From: Neckera pumila
Lineage: Eukaryota > Streptophyta > Bryopsida > Hypnales > Neckeraceae
Direction of reading: 5' to 3'
DNA length: 64,000 nt
Assembly (NCBI GenBank): GCA_963969595.1
Contig: OZ018413.1
Span: 11,398,211-11,462,210, forward strand
The notes below the pieces were generated by a model that was not told where the DNA came from, made no database searches, and saw only the letters and a list, made by a program, of their open reading frames with translations. The translations under genes and the position numbers were made by a program. This document shows positions 1 through 10,593 of this stretch, one piece after another. How positions within the stretch are numbered: position 1 is the first letter of the stretch; every line of letters starts with the position of its first letter.

Positions 1-1317
1 TTCAATCAACCCCCCTTCATTGTAGATTTTTTTGACTAAGTTCATTTTATCATCTATATGAAATTATTTGTCCACATCTATACTCATTGTACTATAAAAC
101 ATTTGCATAGCCTCTATTTGTTAAGGCTAACTTGTTCATAAAAATTCCTACTATATGATGTTTTTCTATACCCTAATTTATATATAATAGAGTATGTAGT
201 ATTTTATGGACCCTATAGTAGCTCTACATATTGTATAAAATTTCTTTGCTTTGAATTAAATGGATCCTATCTTTTAACTCACATAGTTTTCTAAAAAAAT
301 GACAGTGATCTCAAAAATTTGCAAATTTGCAAATCTTCATTCACACCAACTTGTCCAAAATCGCTACATAGTCCAAAAACGCATGGTGGTTTTTTATGGG
401 TTAACAAGGAATTTTTTGACATGAATCATAAGGTGGTCTCTTTATGGATACAATGATCACAAGGAGAAATTTCCATGATACCTATGTGCTGAGGCTACTT
501 GGCATGCCAAATGGTGAAGACCCATAATAATACCGGTAACATACAAGCTTCAATATTAGGTTTTGTAATTTTAAGTGATTTATTTATTATTTTCTTGAGA
601 AAATCGGAATTGAAATTTAAAATTCTTATTTCAAAAATAGTCTATGGAATCTTTATATAAATTAAAAAAGAGAATTGGATTTAGTACTAGAAAAATGGAT
701 TCAATATGTTAATTAAAGGAAGACAATTAGTAAAATTCAAAAAATATCCCACTAGCATAAAATCGGTCCTTTTGCAACTAATCACGAACAATTCAAAATG
801 ACAAAAACAACTAGTTTTTTCAAAATAAACGGATTTGGATGAGTTACTCAAAAGCAACTCAAAACAAATTGTTATGGACAAATAAGAATTCAAATTCTCC
901 AAATTTGATCATCTCATGACAATAACCAAATACCTCCAATTCAATCTCTAAAGGTGAAAAAAAATTGTCAATTGGACGGTAAAGACAAATGCACCTTATA
1001 TAGGTTTCATCATTGCATAAAGACCTACTATGCTTGGAATTTTGCATTATTAGTATTACACCATGCACTGCGGATTTTCCCATTTGCCGGTTGTTGACCG
1101 GCACTCACTTGGCAGCAATGCGTGTTAGGTTACAAATTGCCTAAGAGACTGAAGAGGGGGATGTCTATCATTAGGAGGAATTTGAATCCACAAAGAGGCT
1201 TTGAGTTTTCTTACTAATTTTAATACTAATGGAATGAATATGAGGGTGGCCATATCCTCATTAGAACCACCACATGGGATATGCATCATCCTCCATGATG
1301 AAAACATTATGAGATTT
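1..1317. other. AT-rich spacer, no gene recognised
   Basis: The stretch is AT-rich with only short open frames (up to about 80 codons, minus strand) that lack splice-compatible neighbours, family motifs or coding-like composition. I see no RNA gene and no clear transposon end. Confidence 0.5.
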
Positions 1318-1530
1318 ATGAGACTGTAGAGATGGTGGGTAATAATGACAAATTTTTTAGTTCAATATGCAATTCTTGGCCCAATTAGTGAGTTGAGAAG
1401 GCTCTTCCCACCCAAATATATGAGGTCATGGAGATTTATTGGTTAATGATGACAAAATTTTGAATTCATCATGCAATTCTTGGCTCAACTAGAAAGTTGA
1501 GAAGGCTCTTCCCATCCAAATTTTTTTGCA
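1318..1530. repeat. Imperfect tandem duplication, unit about 110 bp
   Basis: Two diverged copies lie side by side, roughly 1318-1425 and 1431-1530. Both run from GAGATTTAT through TGCAATTCTTGGC to GTTGAGAAGGCTCTTCCCA, the last being nearly identical in both. No function is evident. The following stretch to 1970 holds a 75-codon plus-strand frame at 1612-1839 with no recognisable similarity. Confidence 0.75.
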
Positions 1531-1970
1531 TTATAAAGCAACCTCTTTTAGAGTTCAATTTTCTCCTAATGGTGGTCGTTGTTTTGAGGTTCTGTTATTT
1601 GGACTGTTTGGTTGGATCTCAATGCGATTTGCTTCAACAATGACCACTGTCCTACACAACAACTAGAAGCAACGTGGCTCAAAGCTACTAATGTATGCGC
1701 TCTTTATCTGGACAAGGTAGGGGTATTCCTCAAGCATATTGATTGCACTATTTGGCTCCAAACAGATTTCTTTGGTGAACGTTCCCACCTTCAAATGAGT
1801 TGGAATCTTGCTCTTCCAAAGATGGGTACTTTCGCCTAAACAAGACATGCCCTCACAAACTTGCAAGCAGTTTGGTCCCTGGGATTGCAGACGTCAATGA
1901 GTGGTCCCGAGAAAATTCAATTAAGGTAGGAGGTTCTAAAAGCAAGCAGGCTCTAAAATGAATCACCTTC

Positions 1971-2900
1971 TTAACCCCTAAAGTCCCAAAGCCATTTTTC
2001 TGTCAAAAACCACTCAAAACTGCCATTTTGGTTGTATTCACCCAAGAATACAAAAAAAACATTTTTTTAGAATCTAACCATAGGATCTTGTACTTCACTT
2101 GTCAAAGATCATGTGGTAAAAATTTCATGAAGTTTGACCGTATATATTGGAAGATATTAGCATTCAAAGTTGAAAAGAAAGTTTTTTTGAACACTGATCT
2201 GCAATTTCAGATGACTTTGACCGGCATTTGTGGAATTTTTTTGCACTACGGACTTTGAATTAAAAAAATTTTATGTTGAAGATGTAAGTTGAAAGTCTAC
2301 AAAAAAAATTTCAAAAAAAACACACTTAATTTTCATTCCTTAAAAAATTGTTAAGTAGAAATAAGTCCAAGATTGAAAAAACCACTAAATCATTAATAGC
2401 TCTTAGATAGGGTTGAAATACAATAATCCCAATGGTGAGATTGTCTTAGAAAGAAAACATAACATTCTCAAGAAAAAAATTGTAATAAATTGTGAAAATT
2501 GCATTCAGAAATGAATCCTACAAGTTATTTTTTCAAAAAGATGCTTAGATTGCCCGAAAAACAAGATTGTCTATAACTTGCTCATTATTAGTCCAAATAA
2601 AATGAATCAAAGCTTCACATGTAGACAAAAATATAAAGTTTCAAAGAAAAAAAAAATTAAAGTTTATTTTGACTTTTTGCAAAAAAAATTGTGTTGCCTG
2701 CCAAGTTCAGTTTGAGGCTTTTTGTGGTATAACTATTGCTCCCAGGCACCAATTGAAATAAAAATTATATTCCCACAAAGCTAATCATTTTTTCTATCTT
2801 ATGGAAAAGTTTCAAAAAGTTTTACTAAAAATTGAGCCCGTAGGTACCTGCCCGAAATCTAATTTGTCTCCCAAAGGGACAATGGGACTTTAGGGGTTAA
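1971..2900. mobile_element. TTAA-flanked non-autonomous element, piggyBac-like, long family, forward (el-1)
   Basis: The left end reads TTAACCCCTAAAGTCCCA and the right end mirrors it as TGGGACTTTAGGGGTTAA, so terminal inverted repeats beginning CCCC are flanked by TTAA on both sides. The 930 bp length and internal landmarks (a stretch near 2510 about a target reading TCCTACAAGTTATTTTTTC) recur in the elements at 28712, 39182, 45144 and 61335. TTAA duplication with CCC...GGG ends is the piggyBac superfamily signature; the superfamily assignment is inference. No transposase frame is present. Confidence 0.8.
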
Positions 2901-3030
2901 ATGTACACTATTTGTACATGTTTCTTTTTTATAGCCTTTAGCAATATACAGACATTGTACATTTTAGGAGGTGTTCCATCTTAGAGCCTGATGCCATTTC
3001 AAATTCAAAATATCCATACCTTAAATTTGG

Positions 3031-3412
3031 CTGTTTGTTTGTTTTGTTTGTTACGTTGAGATCTCCTAGATTGTGCGTCCCCCGGTTGCGTGCTTAGTAC
3101 CGTCGGAAAGCTCTCGACGAGGAGGGGTGCACGGGCTTGGTTTTGTGGCGTGGACCCACGATGTGGAAGTTATTGAATTTCAAAATATTTATGGAATCAA
3201 AAAATTAGAAAAATATTTTTACTTTGATTTTGGTGGCAATCTTGGTACCATCATAAAGGACTCGGCAAGGAGGGGTGCATGGGCTTGGTTTCGTGGCATT
3301 TGGACCTACTATACAAAAGTTATTGATTTTCAAAGTTTTTATTATGACTTTAATAATTAGAAAGTTACTTTGCTTTTTTTTTGGCTATGGCATCGGCATA
3401 GGGCTATACTAG
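3031..3412 (-). repeat. Dispersed repeat with GTTT-rich end (family K), copy 1
   Basis: It begins with a TGTTTGTTTGTTTTGTTTGTT tract and ends near GGGCTATACTAG. The reverse complement matches the copy at 41834-42188, including the GC-rich core around GGGTGCACGGGCTTGGTTT. The core occurs twice within this copy (about 3118-3200 and 3268-3345). Read on the minus strand the unit ends in (AAAC)n, as a retroposon tail would, but I see no tRNA-like head or LINE coding. Confidence 0.65.
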
Positions 3413-3590
3413 TTATAACTAATTCCACAAAGCTCCAAAAAATATAAAACGACTTGGGTTAGATGTCAATTCCACTTGTCTTTCAAGGAAAATCTACTAA
3501 GAAGATTTCAAGATGTTTCACTTCCCCAAAATTAAGTTCCAGCCCTGAGATGGTCCATTTATGGACCTCCTACCGTACTACATGCTTGAG
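3413..3590. repeat. Dispersed repeat (family D), copy 1
   Basis: This shares CTAATTCCACAAAGCTCCAA, AAAACGACTT and ATGGACCTCCTACC-like blocks in the same order with 25190-25345 and 62755-62935. The class is unknown. Confidence 0.6.
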
Positions 3591-3640
3591 GTCTCTTTTT
3601 TAGGGGTTGCACTAGTTGCTTCGAGGTTGGGTGTGTTTTC

Positions 3641-4283
3641 TTAACCCCTAAATGCCCAAGGCCTGTTTTAGGCTTCCTGGAATTTGTTCTAAATTGAACA
3701 AAATGCCAACATTTTGATAATTTGTATCAATTTTTTTTGAACTATAACCGTACAAATTCAAACTAGACATGTTAGAGATCTCATAGGAAAAGAAAACACA
3801 ACAATACCACTTATGGAGTCAAAGATTATAATGTTTGACCATGAGGGTGCTAAAATTGCTAAAATATTTCAATCTTCTTTACACAAATCTAATCTAAAAA
3901 GTTGGTGACCAAAAAAATATGAGGTTAAAGGGCCTAACTTGTATGACCCTAATCAATTTATGGCTTAAAATCTACTCCACAATTTTCTTAAATGAATTTT
4001 GAATGTGATTTTTTCTCCAAGATCTAGTGTATTTGAGGCTCATTTCCAAGAGCTCTCAACACTATAGGAAGTCAAGATTGCACTTGGGTACCCTTGTACA
4101 AAAACTTGAATAGAAAAATCACAATCATTTATTTTCAGGATTAGATTTTTGTAGCTAAAACTAGACTTCAAGAAGAAATTTCTAAAAATATAAACTACTA
4201 AAAATAGCAACTTGGTTAGGTTTTATTTAACTTCAAAGTTTTGCAAACACCACATTTGGGTGCCTCAGGCATTTAGGGGTTAA
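3641..4283. mobile_element. TTAA-flanked non-autonomous element, piggyBac-like, short family (el-2)
   Basis: The left end is TTAACCCCTAAATGCCCAAG and the right end is GTGCCTCAGGCATTTAGGGGTTAA in two adjoining pieces, giving inverted ends with TTAA on each side. At 643 bp it matches the element at 37409-38047 (639 bp) nearly end to end, and the degraded copy in the protease intron. It has no coding capacity. Confidence 0.82.
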
Positions 4284-5640
4284 AAAACACAAAAATGATT
4301 GCTGTAGAAAATGAAAAAAAATGGTTCGCCGGGGACTTGGTCCTTGGGTTCTATGTACTGTTTGCTTTTATCAATGGAAATTGTCCATGTGTTTTAAAAA
4401 GATTAAAAAAAGAAAAAAGATAAAAAAAATGTCAGCTTTTCCATTCAGTCAGTGTGACCAGTAACTTACAGGGGAGAGCATGCATCCCATCCCTCCAGTC
4501 AGTCCAGTGTTTGCACTGCCCAAAATAAATGAAAACAAAAAACAAAAAAACAAAAAAAAAAACAAAAAAAAACAAAAAAAAACAAAAAAAAACAAAAAAA
4601 AACAAAAAAAACAAAAAAATTCCATTCCCCAAAGCAAGTAGGTCCAGATGGAGTGTAAGGTACAGCGCTCCTCCATAGGCAAGGAAATGAGAGGAAAAAT
4701 TAATGAATACACCCGTGTACTGTACTAGTGTCCTACTTTACTAGTAACTTGCAACTGGGAGGTCCTCAATAATGGTAGTAAGGTGGGCCTTCCAGGCTTT
4801 GACAGATTCTAACGTCCATGATGAAGCCCAAGACTCCTGCAGTTGCTCAGCAATGGTGGGTTTCAAGGATTCAATGGCTTTTCAACAACAAAGCCATTGC
4901 TTTTTCCTATGATGAAAGGGAGGAGGAAACCTATCACTAAGGGACTTTGCCTGAAAAAATGATTTGGTTTTTGGACCAATAGGTGTATGCTTCAGTTCTA
5001 GAGTGGTCTTGAAAGTCATCCACTTGGCCACTCAGTTTGGGTTGCAAGCGGTTCTCGTAGAATCAACAAAAAAACAAGAAGTAGATGTTTTATACGGTAT
5101 GTGCACCTGTGATTGTCAGTGTTTGCAACTAAATATAGTTACTCTTATTTAAGATAATTAATTTTGATTGCATCTTATTGGCAACTGAAAAGAGGAGTTA
5201 GCATGCATTATTTGGATAGTGTATGAATAAGTTATGAATTTTTTAAAGCATTGTCTTTAGGGTTATCAAGAAACCAACAACATGATGTCTCTTTGTGTTT
5301 TGATCGTGTACATCTTGTGCTATAATCGATACCTTGGATTTTTATGACAATTTTCGGTTCAAATGTTTTTGGCAGTGATGTTTCTGGGGTACAAATACAG
5401 CATGTACACCTTCTAAATCAATTCGTACCTATTCTTGAAGAAACGATTCTAAAACATCTACCAAAAAAATTTGACCCTTCATGACTTTAGCATACAATGT
5501 CCAAAAATTCATTCACGGGTGCATTGAAATCATTTGCCTACAAAGAAAAGAATTAAAATTTTACCAATCGAATTGATCGAATCATAGAAACCGTTCACAG
5601 TAGAAAAAAGTGACGGTTTTAGGTGTCCCTACCTCCCCTC
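4284..5640. other. Spacer with A-rich tract, no gene recognised
   Basis: After the element the region holds an imperfect (A7-9 C)n tract at 4531-4619 and a 62-codon plus frame at 4964-5152 that I do not recognise. The minus-strand frames over 4432-4712 are Phe/Leu-rich artefacts of the A-rich tract. Near 5605 a short block GGTTTTAGGTGTC recurs upstream of the last gene (about 63474), suggesting one more dispersed repeat. Confidence 0.5.
4531..4619. repeat. (A)n-C simple repeat
   Basis: A run of A7-A9 blocks separated by single C residues, ending at a return to mixed sequence at 4620. Confidence 0.9.
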
Positions 5641-5664
5641 AATACAGTACTGGACCATGCAAGC

Positions 5665-5772
5665 CATAGACGCTGCTGCTGTTGCTGTAGACGTTGTTGT
5701 TGCTGTTGCTGTAGTTGTTGTAGACGTTGCTGTTGTTGTTGTTGTTGTTGCTGCTGCTGCTGCTGCTACAGT
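5665..5772. repeat. GCT/GTT trinucleotide microsatellite
   Basis: An imperfect run of GCT and GTT triplets, interrupted by GTAGACGTT blocks at regular places. It opens frames on both strands that translate to poly-Cys or to Asn/Ser runs; these are repeat artefacts unless transcripts show otherwise. Confidence 0.9.
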
Positions 5773-5872
5773 TGTCTCCGATCACATTGCTCTCCGAGAG
5801 TTCCATTATTATCAGTAGTGTATGCAGACTTGCACTGTACATTACAGTACTGTAGTAAGCTTATATGAGTAC

Positions 5873-6560
5873 TCTTGTGGCGGTGCGATCCATGTTCTGT
5901 TGTTGACGCCACTGGCGTACGTCGGAGACGGACGAACTTCAACTGAACATGGATTTGTGATTGTGAACTAAGACAAAGCTTTTTTGAGGCTTTTAGGGGA
6001 GGTTTCGAAGAGGTTTTGGGTTGCTGATGAGGTGAAGTGGAGGATTGTCGTGTTCGCAATGGTATGTTGGCTATGGCGGAGACGATGTTGGTTTAATTTT
6101 GAGCTAGTTTACGAATGGTTGCACTTAGCTTTGTTACCCTGTTTTGAAGATTCTTTTGTGTTGCTCTCTTCTATTTCGGCTGTGAAAGTGGCTGTTACGT
6201 GTATGTATTGAAGCTTTTTTTATGTTTTTTTCTTGTGTGTGTGTGTGTTCGTTCGTGGCGATGTTGTAGGTGGATTTGGTTTGTGTTGATTTTGCCTGTT
6301 TTTCCTGCCTTTGGCGCCGATCTTTTAGACTTCGGTGGGGCGAGTATCTATGAATTGGGTGGAGTCTGGTGTTCATATGATTGTTGCTTGTGCAGAGGTT
6401 CGTCAAGTAGCCGCGCTCGGTGGAAGTGATACAGAACTCGGAACTTTCTTGGGGTGAGTTTGTTTTTTCAGTTTTGATTATGATTCCTTCACTTGTCATG
6501 TTGGGTTGGTTCCTGTTCTAGTGTTTCCGTTTTAGATGCTTCTGGGAATGTGGAAAGGCT
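5873..6560 (+). other. Possible transcribed patch or 5' leader, unresolved
   Basis: This patch is richer in G and T than the flanks and shows exon-like borders on the plus strand: a possible donor GGTATGTTGG near 6060, acceptors TTGTAG near 6270 and TTGTGCAG near 6396, and a donor GGGTGAGTTT near 6452. The block between the last two is open in one frame for about 20 codons. No complete model or family emerges. It could be an untranslated leader of the NHL gene 1.5 kb downstream, a separate non-coding transcript, or chance. Confidence 0.25.
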
Positions 6561-7585
6561 GACTTATTTAGTGTTTGAGTGATGATCGTAAGATTCTCTC
6601 GTTGGCAAGGAGGTTGATCAATTTATCATGGCGAATTTGGGCACTACATTGCCTAGATGCCCTTAGCCATGTCCATTGCTTTCTTGCCTGTCAAGTGGCT
6701 CTGATCGTTGTCCGCCAATTCCTTGAGCATAATTTTCCAAAAGTGAGGTTTGCTGACAACATCAGAAGTTGAAAGCAAATAGAGTCTCGCTGAAGTCCTT
6801 CTAGTCTTGAGGATGTGCACTTTTTGAGCTTTTTGATTAACCTCTAGAGGACCAAGGTTTGAAACTGACCAATTCAATTGATCAGACTGGGAAAATTTTA
6901 TATCAATAGAAGCAATGAAAAGTTGACCATGAACATTGCATGGGTTGGTCCAAAAAATAATTAAATTTGGGCAAAAGGAAGTCTTCATATTACCAACTTA
7001 ATAAAACTACTGAAAATAGCATCAGTCTAAAGTACTAAAAATAAAATCAGTCAAAACTACTAGAAATAGTACCAGCCAAAACTACTAAAAAGTAGCACCA
7101 GTCTCATGTTGGGAATTTCGGTCCTTTCTGATTAAGTGATTGGAACTGGAGTGAGTTTGTAAAGCCAGTGGAGCTCACAGCTCTATATGTGACCTGACCT
7201 AATTTTATGTCGTTTGAATCATCAATGTTCTGCGGTTGTGGCAGTATGAATTAAGAGCTTGATAGGTGCAATACACCCTCTAAGACCTGAATTTGAAATT
7301 GGGTCAAGTAAGCTTCTTCTCGCTGATCTGTTCTTCCTTACATAGCCAGTAAACCGCACCGTAACCTTGATCCTTGTAACCTTGTTACAGCTGAGGTTTA
7401 ATCCACAAGTTATTCCTGGCTTCTATTTGTACATTATGTGGTCATGTCCTTTTTTAGCAGATTTCAGTAGGTCATGTGCGACTTTCTTTTGTCCAATTTT
7501 CTTTCTTTCTTGATCTACACATGCAAAGTTCTTCGCTGATTATGATGACAAAGTATTTCCTCATCCAAATTACATATTTCACAAG
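6561..7585. other. Spacer with a minisatellite
   Basis: A 111-codon minus-strand frame at 6653-6988 has no recognised motif and no convincing splice context. Otherwise I see only the minisatellite at 7002-7105 and AT-rich sequence leading to the NHL 5' flank. Confidence 0.45.
7002..7105. repeat. Minisatellite, about 25 bp unit, four copies
   Basis: Four diverged copies of AAAACTACTAAAAATAGCAC followed by CAGTC run head to tail. Confidence 0.8.
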
Positions 7586-7926
7586 ATGATGAATCGAATT
7601 GGTCATCTTACAATCGTCAATCCTTGGTCTTTTGGGGTTTAAGTCTCACGCTGTTTGTTGTAGCAATTTGGCAATCCGTCTGATTCCAGCTCTTCTCGTC
7701 TGACTCCGTTGCTTAAGTTTTATGAAATTGAGCTCTCGTTGTCAACCAAGAAGAAGGTGAAACGACATTACCAATATGATGAATCGAATTCGTCATCATA
7801 CATCCGTGAATCTTTGGTATTCTAGGGTTTTATTCGCACGCTGTTTATGCTCTTCTCCTCTGACTCCAATGCTCAATTTTTATGAAATTGAGCTCAGGTT
7901 TCAATCAAGAAGAAGGTGAGACGCCA
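7586..7926. repeat. Duplicated 5' flank of the NHL gene
   Basis: Copy A (7586-7767) and copy B (7776-7926) share ATGATGAATCGAATT, GTTTATTCGCACGCTGTTT-like blocks, TATGAAATTGAGCTC and AAGAAGAAGGTGA in order; copy A carries about 30 extra bases in its middle. Copy B runs to within six bases of the start codon, so the promoter or 5' leader was duplicated in tandem. Confidence 0.85.
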
Positions 7927-7931
7927 GCACC

Positions 7932-8825
7932 ATGGCTGGACGAGGAGAACGGGTTCACCCTTCTTACTATGACCCTGAGATTTCTGAGCCTGTAAGCCCT
8001 ACAGCAACCGAGAGATCCACCGCCACAGGCTACAGTTTCCATCCCAACTACCAACCTCTGAAAGCCTACACAACGCCAGGCTATGAGAGTCCCAACCGCC
8101 CCCCACCAACCGAAATCGGCCGACCTCCCATCAGACTTCCCATCAGACCTCCCATCAAATCTCCCCAGCCTCTCAAGCCTATCAAGTCTCGCAAAAACAA
8201 TGGCCGAAAGTGCTGTAGACGATGCCTGGTCACCTGTTGCATCTTCCTCGTCTTGTTGATCTTCCTCTTAGGCCTTGCAGCGCTCATCATTTGGATCGTC
8301 TTCAAGCCCCAGATCCCTCAATACAGCGTCCAAGACGTTCGCATCAACAAGATGAATGTCACTGCAAGTTACGACAGCGCATCTGCGTCTCTTCAGCCTA
8401 CCGACCCGACGTTTGTTGACACTGATATCGTGTTTACGCTTCATGCCAAGAATCCGAATAAGAAGATTAGGATTGACTACAGGCGGGTGAATATTCAGAC
8501 GACATATCAAGGAGCTAACGTTGGGAAGGCGACAATTCCAGGGTTTTATCAGGAGGTGCGGAACACAACTGTTGTTCGAAGTGATATTTTGGCCACGAAG
8601 GCTCCTTTGTCTGTGACCCAAGGGGCGAGTTTGCTTGTGAGTATCAAGGCGAATGATGTGCCCTTGCATGCGAGAATCGATACGCGAGTGGCGATTAAGA
8701 TGGGGTCGTGGTTGACGCCTGCTGTGTGGATTCATGTCAATTGCAATTTTCATGTAGCGCCTCCGAGTGCTCCTGGTGGGGCGCAATTGCTCAACAAGAG
8801 TTGTAAGTGGAAGTGGAAGCCTTAA
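7932..8825 (+). CDS. NDR1/HIN1-like (NHL) LEA_2-domain membrane protein
   Basis: This is a single-exon gene for a 297-residue protein. Residues 1-90 are Pro-rich and probably cytosolic. A Cys/basic patch (GRKCCRRCLVTCC) precedes one membrane span at about 99-124. The C-terminal part, about 130-290, fits the LEA_2 fold of the NHL family: KPQIPQYSVQDVRI just after the span, an NPNKKI motif in FTLHAKNPNKKIRIDY, and a final Cys-bearing strand. Family members sit in the plasma membrane or ER and some act in pathogen response or abiotic stress; a specific role cannot be read from sequence. The ATG at 7932 lies in a good context (GCACCATGG), and no upstream in-frame ATG competes. Both flanks are locally duplicated: the 5' side in two copies, and the last coding bases repeated in the 3' UTR. 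Confidence 0.93.
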   Translation: MAGRGERVHPSYYDPEISEPVSPTATERSTATGYSFHPNYQPLKAYTTPGYESPNRPPPTEIGRPPIRLPIRPPIKSPQPLKPIKSRKNNGRKCCRRCLVTCCIFLVLLIFLLGLAALIIWIVFKPQIPQYSVQDVRINKMNVTASYDSASASLQPTDPTFVDTDIVFTLHAKNPNKKIRIDYRRVNIQTTYQGANVGKATIPGFYQEVRNTTVVRSDILATKAPLSVTQGASLLVSIKANDVPLHARIDTRVAIKMGSWLTPAVWIHVNCNFHVAPPSAPGGAQLLNKSCKWKWKP

Positions 8826-8975
8826 GTTTTTCAGAGTTCTTTCTTTATGACTTTGAAAGTATAGAGACATGCGCTCAGCAAGTCTTGTAAGTGGAAGTGG
8901 AAGTGGAAGCCTTAGGTTTATCACACTTCTTTTGGGTTTGTAAGTGAAAGTGGAAGCCTTAGGTTCATCAGATTC
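8795..8975 (+). repeat. Tandem repeat of the NHL coding tail into the 3' UTR
   Basis: The last codons and stop (TGTAAGTGGAAGTGGAAGCC then TTAAG) are repeated with changes at about 8885-8920 and 8940-8965, each time followed by TTCATCAGA-like and CTTTTGGCTTTGAAA-like blocks. The in-frame GGAAGT hexamer varies in number among copies. Confidence 0.8.
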
Positions 8976-10593
8976 CTTTTGGCTTTGAAATTATAGACAT
9001 CCCCAGAAAGAATAGAATCGTCTCACTTCCAAGGTTTTGGGTTTTTGGGTTTAGGGTTTCGTTAGTGCACAGGAGATCTGTGTTGGTAGTGCAAGTGGTT
9101 AAGGGAAAGCTCCTGAAAGAGTTTATTTATATGTGATAGTTCGTGACTGAGCTCCATTGTGGACTTCGCTATGTTTAGTGAGCCTGTATACAAGGTCCTT
9201 GTCCCAATCGCTTTTAAAGTTTCTCATTATTTGTTGTTGACCTTGGACGCTGCCCGTAGCCGTACCTGCCTAATGGTGGTTGAAGAGTTTTGTGAAGGTC
9301 TCCGTCAGAGAGGAGTTGTTTTTGTATCTGACTTTTGTCCGGGTTGTATATTTTTTATCCTTCTTTTCTACTCTGCACAATCACGCTTGCCGCTATGAAA
9401 TTGCAACTGTACCTGTCCTTGACTTGCTCTTCAAGTAGTGTACTTCACCGTGACCCAACTGCCAGTTGGTCAAAGAATCTCTGAGATCTGGTGATGGAAA
9501 GTATCTGAAGACCAAAAACGTTGAGACTGAACCCTGGTTGACCAACCTGTCGAATTGGTAACTCTTCTTATCACGGTCTTGTGAAGCTGTAGATGTTTTG
9601 AGGGTGTAAGTATGCATGATATAGCAATAATAGGATCAACCTTTAGTTTGCATTCTTCATTGAACTGGGATACAACATGCGCCACTTGTAAAGTATTTCA
9701 GTTGTTTTGAGTACATCTGTTGAAAAAACAGCACGTGCTGAAAAACATGGAGTGGACAAATTCATGATCTCTTTTGCAACTTCTAACCGTAGGATCTTGC
9801 ACCTAATTTTAAGTCTTTATCTCCACCAATTTTCAAAAACTATTTCTTTCATCTCCAAAATCATAATGATCAAAGCAGGCTTACACAAAAAACACTTCTA
9901 AGAGATTCTTTCACACTTCGTACTAGATTCAGTTATTCACTACCATTGCTCACACGAAGTGCAAATGAACCATAAGCCAAAGATAAGACAAACATAAGAA
10001 TCAAGAGACAAGAGTAGCAGACCTTCAGATGCACAAAAAAGAAAACTTTGAAGGCTGCTATTCCTTGTAACAAGTTCGAAACGCAATTCACTAAATCGAT
10101 ACAGTGCTACTCAACATTTAATTGGAAGGAATGTGTAAATTTTGGGTTGGCATCGATGTACCTCATTGCAGGCAACTCTAGATTGAGAGCAGCTAGTTGG
10201 ACGAGCAGTTGCCGATAAGCTCATAGCCACACTAATCTTTCCTTCCAGTAGTGCATCCAACTATAACTTATTGACTTTGTCTACCTGGCCTTCATTTAAC
10301 TCACGTTCTCTTGGTCTTGGATTATTTGGAAATCATTTACTTCAAATTTACAACTCGTGCAAATTCATAATTTGCAATAAAGTACAACGAGTGTGGTGCA
10401 ACTTGGAGGGGAAGTACTCACCAATGTCAGTCTACACATACAGCTAAGTCTATAAACAGATACTCCAGGCCTAAGTCTTTGTGTAGACATATTGGACTCC
10501 CAAAACTTGTCCTCTATGCTCTATCGATGCTATTCTAGAAATCAATCCTGAAGGAGGTGCTAATTACATCAATGCTTCTACTTCAAACCAAAC
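8976..10593. other. Convergent spacer between the NHL and b561 genes
   Basis: The two genes point at each other, so this holds both 3' UTRs. Open frames up to 79 codons occur on both strands, without motifs or splice partners. No repeat or terminator-like structure stands out. Confidence 0.5.

Noticed and set aside
5623..5868. Poly-Cys frame (+) and Asn/Ser-rich frame (-) over the GCT/GTT repeat
   Set aside because: Both are direct translations of a trinucleotide microsatellite with no flanking domain or splice context.
8268..8924. 218-codon minus-strand frame opposite the NHL gene
   Set aside because: It is the antisense shadow of the LEA_2 coding sequence; the Leu/Arg-rich product has no motif.
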